A stretch of 33,298 nt of DNA, taken from NCBI GenBank assembly GCA_015490835.1, contig WFXA01000256.1, forward strand, positions 1-33,298, written 5' to 3'. Below the pieces are notes generated by a model. The model did no database searches, was not told where the DNA came from, and saw only the letters and a program-made list of their open reading frames with translations. Shown in pieces: positions 7,493 through 13,878 of this stretch. Source of the stretch: Flavobacteriaceae bacterium (GTDB taxonomy: Bacteria > Bacteroidota > Bacteroidia > Flavobacteriales > Flavobacteriaceae). The number at the start of each line of letters is the position of its first letter. The stretch's first letter is position 1. Both the position numbers and the translations under genes were made by a program.

Positions 7493-8029
7493 ATGATAAA
7501 AAATTTAATACTACTGTCGTCTCTTATTATGCTTGTTGTAAGTTGTAATAATGATACGAAAAAGAAAGCTGATTACACCACAGTAAATCACACCAATAAA
7601 GAAGTTGCTACAACTTCTAATAACACCCAAAGTGATGGATATACTTTAATGAAAAACAATTGTTATGTATGCCACAACCCGAAAGCAAAATCGCATGATG
7701 ATATCATTGCACCTCCCTTTAAAGCGGTTAAAATGCATTATTTAAGAGAATACGACAATCGCGAAGATTTTGTAAATGCAATGGTAAACTGGGTGCAAAA
7801 TCCTGATGAAGAAAAAGCACTAATGTTTGGAGCGGTAAATCGATTTAAGGTAATGCCGGCATTGCCATTAGAAACTGATGACCTTAAAAAAATTGCTGCT
7901 TATATATACGATAATGAAGTAGAACAACCCAACTGGATGCCCGAGCATATGAAAGAGATGAAAGGTAAAATGGGTAAAGGTATGGGAAAAGGAAAGGGTA
8001 AAGGAATGAAAGGGAAACAAAACAATTAA
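7493..8029 (+). CDS. Lipoprotein c-type cytochrome, mono-haem
   Basis: The 178-residue protein has a lipobox (LVVSC, Cys18) and one haem c site CYVCH (57-61). A likely axial Met is Met121 in KVMPALP, at the usual distance for a class I cytochrome c; LETDDLKKIAAYIYD (126-140) is the usual C-terminal helix. So it is a membrane-anchored periplasmic or surface electron carrier. After residue about 153 comes an odd tail of Lys, Gly and Met (HMKEMKGKMGKGMG, then GK repeats), very basic and Met-rich, which might bind metal or an anionic partner. It lies five bases after the cupin gene within the efflux series. Electron partner not identifiable. Confidence 0.88.
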   Translation: MIKNLILLSSLIMLVVSCNNDTKKKADYTTVNHTNKEVATTSNNTQSDGYTLMKNNCYVCHNPKAKSHDDIIAPPFKAVKMHYLREYDNREDFVNAMVNWVQNPDEEKALMFGAVNRFKVMPALPLETDDLKKIAAYIYDNEVEQPNWMPEHMKEMKGKMGKGMGKGKGKGMKGKQNN

Positions 8030-8060
8030 AGCATTTGCAAAAAAAATTAAAAGTATAAAA

Positions 8061-8537
8061 ATGAATAAAGCAATCATCATATTTCTCCTTTTTATTAGTG
8101 TTATTAGCTGTAAAAATGAGGTAAAAACCACTAAAAAAGATAATTCTGTTGTTTTTTCAGAAAGAAAAGATGAAACCCAAGAAAAAGATCACCACGGCGA
8201 GAATGAAGAAACAATAACATTAAACCATGGAAAAAAATGGCAAGCAAATCCTGAAACAACTTCAGGAATTAAGAACATGCAAGAAATTGTAAATGCCTTT
8301 TCTAATAATTCGTCTTTGGAAGATTATCAAGAATTTAAAACCAAGTTAGAAGCCGAGTTTACTACCATTTTTCAAAAATGCACGATGAAAGGTGAAGCTC
8401 ATGAACAGTTGCATAATTATTTAAAACCAATGATACCTATTTTTGAAGGGCTTGTTTCTAATCAAACCGAAACAAGGCAAGAGAATTTAAATAAATTAAA
8501 AAAGTACCTCGCAACCTACTCAACCTATTTTATCTAA
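8061..8537 (+). CDS. Lipoprotein of unknown function
   Basis: The 158-residue protein has a lipoprotein signal (SVISC, Cys17), a charged linker with DHHGENEE (about 42-49) that could bind metal, then a helical domain (about 60-158) with single Cys, Met and His residues in FQKCTMKGEAHEQLHNYLKP. I recognise no named family; helical-bundle lipoproteins of similar look occur in Flavobacteriia beside cytochrome genes. The stop overlaps the next start by one base (TAATG), which implies translational coupling. It belongs to the set of four genes inserted between the adaptor and the ATPases. Confidence 0.75.
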   Translation: MNKAIIIFLLFISVISCKNEVKTTKKDNSVVFSERKDETQEKDHHGENEETITLNHGKKWQANPETTSGIKNMQEIVNAFSNNSSLEDYQEFKTKLEAEFTTIFQKCTMKGEAHEQLHNYLKPMIPIFEGLVSNQTETRQENLNKLKKYLATYSTYFI

Positions 8538-8935
8538 TGAAATTACGTGCAAATAACATACAGAGTTTATGCTTAAAAACAGCTTCAACACTAGCTTTGT
8601 TTTTGGGTGTTATGTCTGTTTTTGCAGGTGGGAAAGTACTTCTTCAAATAGACTCCAAAGATTACAATGTTCTTTATTGGTTAGTGGTTTATAACGTAAT
8701 CTTTGGAGCTATTTCTATTGTTGTTGCCTATCTTATTTGGAAACGAATTAGCAAATTTACATACGCCGTTTGGTTTGTTTTCTTTTCTCACTTTTTTCTA
8801 TCGATATACCTTTTGTTTTTTAACAGTGAAGTAGCTTCAGAAAGCATTAAAGCGATGTTATTTAGAGTCATAACTTGGGTTATTATAGTTGCATTGTCAG
8901 TAATTATTCCATTTAAATTATCTAAGAAGTTATGA
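8537..8935 (+). CDS. Small integral membrane protein, four helices
   Basis: The 132-residue protein has four predicted transmembrane segments (about 15-33, 45-65, 72-92 and 107-126) with few charged residues in them and a basic C-terminal end (FKLSKKL). No family recognised and no catalytic motif seen. It overlaps the preceding lipoprotein gene by one base and the following ATPase gene by four (ATGA), so translation is coupled on both sides. This ties the lipoprotein module tightly to the transporter genes. It could be an accessory transporter subunit or a redox membrane anchor; neither can be shown from sequence. Confidence 0.72.
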   Translation: MKLRANNIQSLCLKTASTLALFLGVMSVFAGGKVLLQIDSKDYNVLYWLVVYNVIFGAISIVVAYLIWKRISKFTYAVWFVFFSHFFLSIYLLFFNSEVASESIKAMLFRVITWVIIVALSVIIPFKLSKKL

Positions 8936-9834
8936 GCATATCGGTACAACATATTAGTAAATCGTTTAAAGAGATTCCCGCTTTACGAGATATTTCTTTT
9001 GAAGTAAAAGAAGGAGAACTCTTTGGGCTTATTGGTCCCGACGGTGCGGGAAAAACCACGCTGTTCAGGATTTTAACCACCCTTCTTTTTGCCGATAAAG
9101 GAACAGCAACCGTAGCCGGAAACGATGTAGTAGCAGATTATAAACAAATACGAAACAGTGTAGGTTATATGCCGGGACGATTTTCATTATATCAAGACCT
9201 CACCGTAGAAGAAAACCTTACTTTTTTTGCTACCATTTTTGGAACAACGCTGGAAGAAAACTATGATTTAATTAAAGATATTTATGTACAAATAGAGCCC
9301 TTTAAAACCCGTAGAGCAGGAAAACTCTCCGGCGGAATGAAGCAGAAATTAGCATTGAGTTGTTCCTTAATTCACAAACCCAAGGTGTTATTTCTGGACG
9401 AACCCACAACTGGTGTTGATCCGGTTTCGAGAAAAGAATTTTGGGAAATGCTAAAACGCCTTCAAAAAAAAGGAATTACTATTTTGGTTTCTACTCCGTA
9501 TATGGATGAAGCCGCACTTTGCGATAGAATAGCACTCATACAAGACGGAAAAATTTTACAAATAGACACACCTGAAACTATCGCAAATCAATTTCCAAAA
9601 AAAATCTATGATGTAAAAGCAGACAATATGTACTTGCTTATAGAAAGTTTAAAAGAATATTCACATAACCATAGTGTATATCCTTTTGGCGAGTTTGTAC
9701 ATTATACAGATCAACGAGATGATTTTATGCCGCAAGAGCTTACAGCATTTTTACAATCTAAAGGATTAAAAAACATATATATAAACACCACCCAAGCCAC
9801 CATAGAAGATGCTTTTATGGAGCTTGCTAAATAA
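8932..9834 (+). CDS. ABC transporter ATPase, YbhF N-terminal-half type
   Basis: The 300-residue protein has Walker A GPDGAGKTT (about 36-44), Q-loop region VGYMPGRFSLY, signature LSGGMKQKL (about 136-144), Walker B VLFLDEPTTGVDP, and an H-loop in which the usual His is replaced (ILVSTPYMDEA, Pro at the His position). The residues GPDG rather than GPNG and the C-terminal extension (about 220-300) match the first half of E. coli YbhF, a double-ATPase protein. The missing switch His suggests this half may hydrolyse ATP poorly. It works with the ATPase at 9982 and the permeases at 10935 and 12116. Confidence 0.9.
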   Translation: MSISVQHISKSFKEIPALRDISFEVKEGELFGLIGPDGAGKTTLFRILTTLLFADKGTATVAGNDVVADYKQIRNSVGYMPGRFSLYQDLTVEENLTFFATIFGTTLEENYDLIKDIYVQIEPFKTRRAGKLSGGMKQKLALSCSLIHKPKVLFLDEPTTGVDPVSRKEFWEMLKRLQKKGITILVSTPYMDEAALCDRIALIQDGKILQIDTPETIANQFPKKIYDVKADNMYLLIESLKEYSHNHSVYPFGEFVHYTDQRDDFMPQELTAFLQSKGLKNIYINTTQATIEDAFMELAK

Positions 9835-9848
9835 CTAGTACTCATTCT

Positions 9849-9875
9849 CCTGCAAGGTTTTTAAAACCTTGTAGG
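9849..9875. repeat. Imperfect palindromic intergenic repeat, copy A
   Basis: CCTGCAAGGTTTT and AAAACCTTGTAGG form 13-base inverted arms (one G-T mismatch) around a single base. The right arm with its tail (AACCTTGTAGGTATAAA) recurs at 9923-9939, and both arms recur at 10750-10792. It looks like a REP-type chromosomal repeat and not a terminator, as no T-run follows. Confidence 0.65.
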
Positions 9876-9920
9876 TATAAATAGAAGTGGTTTTTGTCTC
9901 AAAGTTCTTTTAAGTATAAA

Positions 9921-9939
9921 AAAACCTTGTAGGTATAAA
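9921..9939. repeat. Half copy of the intergenic repeat, copy B
   Basis: Only the right arm and tail of copy A are present (AAACCTTGTAGGTATAAAA). A short CGTTA/TAACG inverted repeat follows at 9949-9960. The two copies fill most of the 147-bp gap between the ATPase genes. Confidence 0.55.
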
Positions 9940-9981
9940 AAGTCACTTCGTTAGGTAACGGAAATAGAAAAAAGTTAAATT

Positions 9982-10710
9982 ATGAACAACCAAAACGTTA
10001 TAGAAGCCCAAAAATTAACCAAAAAATTTGGTGATTTTACAGCGGTTAATGCTATTTCTTTTAAGGTAAAAAAAGGCGAGATATTTGGTTTTCTGGGAGC
10101 TAACGGAGCGGGAAAAACCACAGCGATGAAAATGCTTATCGGAATTTCAAAACCCACATCTGGAGAAGCTAAAGTAGTAGATTATGACGTTTATACCCAA
10201 CCCGAATTAATTAAAAATAATATTGGGTATATGAGTCAAAAATTTGCCTTATACGATGACCTTACCGTACGAGAAAACATTACTTTTTTTGGCGGAATTT
10301 ACGGGTTAAAACGTTCGGAGATTAAACAAAAAGCCGAAGCACTTATTAACGAATTGGGCTTGCATGAGGTTGCTGCTGATTTGGTTGGGTCCTTACCCTT
10401 GGGGTGGAAACAAAAAATAGCGTTCTCAGTCGCACTATTGCATGAGCCAAAAATTATTTTTTTAGACGAACCAACAGGTGGTGTCGATCCCATTACTCGA
10501 AGACAATTCTGGGAAATGATTTACAAAACAGCACACGAAGGAACCACCGTATTTGTAACCACACATTATATGGATGAAGCCGAATATTGCGACCGTGTTT
10601 CCATTATGGTAAACGGTAAAATAAAAGCACTCGACTCGCCAACTGAACTTAAAAAACAGTTTCAGGTAGCGAGTATGAACGATGTATTTTTAAAATTAGC
10701 CAGAGGATGA
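9982..10710 (+). CDS. ABC transporter ATPase, YbhF C-terminal-half type
   Basis: The 242-residue protein has Walker A GANGAGKTT (about 38-46), Walker B IIFLDEPTGGVDP (about 159-171), and switch His in VTTHYMDEA. Its ABC signature is SLPLGWKQKI where most family members have LSGGMKQRL; the same departure (LPLGFKQRL) is found in the second half of E. coli YbhF. So the two ATPases here are the separated equivalents of the two YbhF halves: this one has a normal switch His and altered signature, the other a normal signature and altered switch. Together they would form a heterodimer with unequal sites. Repeat-rich gaps flank the gene on both sides. Confidence 0.9.
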   Translation: MNNQNVIEAQKLTKKFGDFTAVNAISFKVKKGEIFGFLGANGAGKTTAMKMLIGISKPTSGEAKVVDYDVYTQPELIKNNIGYMSQKFALYDDLTVRENITFFGGIYGLKRSEIKQKAEALINELGLHEVAADLVGSLPLGWKQKIAFSVALLHEPKIIFLDEPTGGVDPITRRQFWEMIYKTAHEGTTVFVTTHYMDEAEYCDRVSIMVNGKIKALDSPTELKKQFQVASMNDVFLKLARG

Positions 10711-10749
10711 AGTTGCTATTATTGATGATTAAAATGAATTAAGTAGTAT

Positions 10750-10792
10750 CCCGCAAGGTTTTAGAAGGAAGAAGCAAAGGCAACCTTGTAGG
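10750..10792. repeat. Palindromic intergenic repeat with longer loop, copy C
   Basis: The left arm (CCGCAAGGTTTT, from 10750) and right arm (CAACCTTGTAGG, 10781-10792) match copy A at 9849, but here a purine-rich stretch of about 19 bases separates them. It lies just after the second ATPase gene. Confidence 0.55.
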
Positions 10793-10843
10793 TTTAAAAT
10801 TAGAAGATCGAGGATTGAGTTGATGAGTTTGTGAGTTGTTGAG

Positions 10844-10859
10844 CCTGTCTGCCGACAGG
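10844..10859. repeat. Short GC-rich palindrome
   Basis: CCTGTCTGCCGACAGG has CCTGTC/GACAGG arms, far richer in GC than its surroundings. It is preceded by repeated TGAGTT-type units (10811-10842). Similar GC-rich short palindromes occur as dispersed repeats in Flavobacteriia (from memory, not checked). Confidence 0.5.
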
Positions 10860-10889
10860 TAGATTTGTGAGGTTGAGTTATGATTGAAG

Positions 10890-10928
10890 ATTGAATACTG
10901 CCAACTGAATATTGAAAATTGAATACTG
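10890..10928. repeat. Direct repeats before the first permease gene
   Basis: ATTGAATACTG occurs twice exactly (10890-10900 and 10918-10928), with further degenerate TGAATATTGAA units between. The array ends six bases before the permease ATG and so forms its leader; no other translation signal is obvious. Confidence 0.5.
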
Positions 10929-10934
10929 AAAAAA

Positions 10935-12041
10935 ATGAAACGATTTATAGGATTTATTAAAAAAGAATTTTATCACATCTTTAGAGATAGACGCTCGTTG
11001 TTTATTCTTTTTGGGATGCCTGTTGCCCAAATTATGTTGTTTGGTTTTGCCATTACCAATGAGATTAACAATGTTGACATTGCTATTTATGATAAATCTA
11101 ACGATGTAACCACACAACAACTCATTTCTAAAATTACGTCTTCAAAATATTTCACCAACAAACAACGCATTCACAATGAAGCCGAAATAGAATCGGTTTT
11201 TAAAAAGGGAAAAGTAAAAGCCGTCTTAATTTTTGAAAAAGATTTTGATAAAAAACTAACAAAAAATCATCAAGCAACGGTACAAATCATTACCGATGCC
11301 ACAGACCCTAATACGGCTAATACCATTAGCAACTATGTAAATTCTATTTTAAAAAATTACCAACAAGAAAAAAACAAAGAAGTAAAATTGGCATATCAAA
11401 TTGTACCTCAAACCAGAATGTATTACAACCCCGAGCTTAAAAGTGTTTTTATGTTTGTGCCGGGCGTAATGACTATTATTTTAATGTTGGTTTCTGCTAT
11501 GATGACTTCCATCTCCATTACTCGTGAAAAGGAAATGGGAACCATGGAAATACTACTGGTCTCACCCATAAAACCGTATCAAGTAATTATAGGGAAAGTG
11601 TTTCCGTATATTTTCTTGTCTATTATCAATGCCGCTGTAATTATTGTATTAAGCATCTTTATTTTTAAAATGCCGGTGGAAGGAAGTTTGTTTTTGCTGG
11701 GTTTAGAAAGTATTTTGTTTATTATTAATGCATTGTCTTTAGGAATTTTAATTTCAACTATTTCCGAAACACAACAAACAGCGATGATGGTTTCTCTCAT
11801 GGGATTAATGCTTCCGGTTATTTTACTCTCAGGGTTTATCTTCCCAATAAGTAGTATGCCTTTACCGCTTCAGATAATTAGTCATATAATTCCGGCAAAA
11901 TGGTTTATTATCATACTTAAAGCCATTATGCTAAAAGGAGTAGGTATTTCTTTTATATGGAAAGAAACCCTTATAATTTTAGGAATGACCTTGTTTTTTA
12001 TGGGCTTAAGTATAAAGAAATATAAAATTAGATTAGAATGA
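10935..12041 (+). CDS. ABC-2 type permease, YbhS-like
   Basis: The 368-residue protein has the ABC-2 layout: a first transmembrane helix at about 22-42 (FILFGMPVAQIMLFGFAI), a large periplasmic domain (43-170), then five helices in the C-terminal half. Family motifs include TREKEMGTMEILLVSPIKPYQVIIGK near 195-220 and FIFPISSMPLPLQ near 305. It is the first of two permeases following the ATPases, in the same order as ybhS-ybhR in E. coli, where the system has been linked to drug and Na+/Li+ export. It starts after a 224-bp repeat-filled gap but in the same direction. Confidence 0.9.
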   Translation: MKRFIGFIKKEFYHIFRDRRSLFILFGMPVAQIMLFGFAITNEINNVDIAIYDKSNDVTTQQLISKITSSKYFTNKQRIHNEAEIESVFKKGKVKAVLIFEKDFDKKLTKNHQATVQIITDATDPNTANTISNYVNSILKNYQQEKNKEVKLAYQIVPQTRMYYNPELKSVFMFVPGVMTIILMLVSAMMTSISITREKEMGTMEILLVSPIKPYQVIIGKVFPYIFLSIINAAVIIVLSIFIFKMPVEGSLFLLGLESILFIINALSLGILISTISETQQTAMMVSLMGLMLPVILLSGFIFPISSMPLPLQIISHIIPAKWFIIILKAIMLKGVGISFIWKETLIILGMTLFFMGLSIKKYKIRLE

Positions 12042-12115
12042 TGAACCAAAACATTCAATTAAAAAAAAGAGATAATAATTTATAGAATAATGCTTTTGCA
12101 TATTCAGAAAAGAAA

Positions 12116-13252
12116 ATGAAAACAATACTATTTATCATACAAAAAGAATTTAAGCAAATCTTTAGAAACAAAGGAATGTTGCCTATTATTTTTGTGCTTC
12201 CGTTATTACAGCTGGTGATTCTCTCTAATGCAGCCACCTTTGAGGTTAAAAACATTAAATTCTCCTATATCGATAATGATAATACATCGTTTTCAAGAGC
12301 ATTAATCGATAAGTTTGAAGCCTCTACCTATTTCAAGGTTTTAGATAAATTTGAATCTCAAAAAACAGCAAAGCAAGCCATGTTAAAAGGCGATGTTGAT
12401 GTGGTTTTAGAAATCCCCAACCATTTTGAAAAAGACCTAATCACGAACAAAAAAACAAACCTTTTGGTTGCAATCAATGCCATTGACGGAGCTGCTGCCG
12501 GAGTAGAAAATGTATATATTAATCAAATTGTTCAACAATTTAATAAAAATGTGATTGTTGATTTAAAAAAGTCGATGGTCATAACTCCTAGCACAAATAC
12601 TGAATTGTTAAAAACCATAGATAGCATTCCGTTGTTTTGGTACAATAAAACCTTAAATTATAAAACCTTTATGGTGCCCGGTATTTTAGTGTTGTTGGTG
12701 ACTATGATTTCTTTATTTCTATCGGGAATGAATATTGTACGTGAAAAAGAAATTGGCACCTTAGAGCAAATAAATGTTACACCTATTAAGAAATACCAGT
12801 TTATTGTGGGTAAGTTATTTCCTTTTTGGGTCATTGGTTTTGGGTTATTGACTATTGGATTAATCTTGGGAAAACTCATCTTTAATGTGCCTATGGTAGG
12901 GAGTATTGCACTTATTTATTTTTACACGGCAATTTATTTATTGGTTCTTTTAGGAATGGGGTTCTTCATTTCTAATTTTACAGATACCCAACAGCAAGCT
13001 ATGTTTATTGCTTGGTTTTTTGTAGTTATTTTTATTTTAATGAGTGGTCTTTTTACTCCTATTGAGAGTATGCCGGAGTGGGCACAATTCTTAACCGAGT
13101 TTAACCCCATTCGGTATTTTGTAGAGGTGATGCGAATGGTTATGCTGAAAGGAGCTTCTTTTACAGATATTCTTCCGCAATTTGTTAAAACTACGGTGTA
13201 CGCTCTTGTAATGAATAGCTTGGCGGTTTGGAGTTATAGAAAGACGAGTTAA
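12116..13252 (+). CDS. ABC-2 type permease, YbhR-like
   Basis: The 378-residue protein is paralogous in plan to the preceding permease: first helix about 19-38, periplasmic domain to about 180, then five helices. Motifs are VREKEIGTLEQINVTPIKKY (about 202-221) and LFTPIESMPEWAQF (about 312-325). It would pair with the 10935 gene product as a heterodimeric channel driven by the two YbhF-like ATPases. It is the last gene of the series; its stop overlaps the stop of the convergent response-regulator gene by two bases, leaving no room for a separate terminator. Confidence 0.9.
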   Translation: MKTILFIIQKEFKQIFRNKGMLPIIFVLPLLQLVILSNAATFEVKNIKFSYIDNDNTSFSRALIDKFEASTYFKVLDKFESQKTAKQAMLKGDVDVVLEIPNHFEKDLITNKKTNLLVAINAIDGAAAGVENVYINQIVQQFNKNVIVDLKKSMVITPSTNTELLKTIDSIPLFWYNKTLNYKTFMVPGILVLLVTMISLFLSGMNIVREKEIGTLEQINVTPIKKYQFIVGKLFPFWVIGFGLLTIGLILGKLIFNVPMVGSIALIYFYTAIYLLVLLGMGFFISNFTDTQQQAMFIAWFFVVIFILMSGLFTPIESMPEWAQFLTEFNPIRYFVEVMRMVMLKGASFTDILPQFVKTTVYALVMNSLAVWSYRKTS

Positions 13253-13878
13253 AATAATTTATCGTAATTATCTTTTGACCAAAGTAATAAACTGTTGGGT
13301 TTGTGTTCAAGTTTTAGTTTTGAGATAATATTGCTTCTGTGTTTTTCAACTGTTCGGGGGGAAATAAATAACAGTGAAGCAATTTCTTTATTGGTTTTAT
13401 CTTCGGCAATAAGTTTGATGATTTTTTTTTCTGAAGGGGTTAACTTTTCTATTTCATCGTCGCTTATGCTTCCTTTTATTAACGGTTCAATTTTCGGGCT
13501 AAGATATCGTTTCCCGCAAGCCACTGTTTTAAGACAATTTTCTATCTCTTCAATAGCAAATTCTTTTAAGATATATCCAAAAATATTAAGCTTTTGAGCC
13601 TTTTGGTAAAGTATTTTTTCTTTGTGAAATGTAATTAATATTATTTTGGTTTCAATATCGTTGGTTTTACATTGTTGGGCAATCTCTAATCCGGATAGAT
13701 AGGGCATTTGTATATCTAAAATAGCAATATCCGGTTTTTCTTGTACAATAAGATTATAGGCTTCTCTACCATCTTTGGCACTACCAATAATGTTATATTT
13801 TTTTTCCAAAAGAAAATCATTTAGTCCTTTTAATAACAAAGGATGATCATCTGCCGTAATAATTGTTTTGGTTTTCAT
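13249..13878 (-). CDS. NarL/LuxR-family response regulator
   Basis: The 209-residue protein has a receiver domain (1-120) with acidic pair Asp10/Asp11, phospho-acceptor Asp55 in IAILDIQMP, the conserved Thr in LITFH and Lys of the KEF loop. A LuxR-type DNA-binding domain follows (about 140-205): LTPSEKKIIKLIAEDKTNKE and ISPRTVEKHRSNI. It overlaps the upstream kinase gene by four bases (ATGA), forming a two-component pair. Convergent with the efflux series. Target genes cannot be read from the sequence. Confidence 0.94.
   Translation of the reverse strand: MKTKTIITADDHPLLLKGLNDFLLEKKYNIIGSAKDGREAYNLIVQEKPDIAILDIQMPYLSGLEIAQQCKTNDIETKIILITFHKEKILYQKAQKLNIFGYILKEFAIEEIENCLKTVACGKRYLSPKIEPLIKGSISDDEIEKLTPSEKKIIKLIAEDKTNKEIASLLFISPRTVEKHRSNIISKLKLEHKPNSLLLWSKDNYDKLF

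Noticed and set aside
7868-8131. 87-codon minus-strand frame with hydrophobic stretches
   Set aside because: It is the antisense of the cytochrome Lys/Gly tail and the next lipoprotein signal peptide; no promoter, and both plus-strand genes are convincing.
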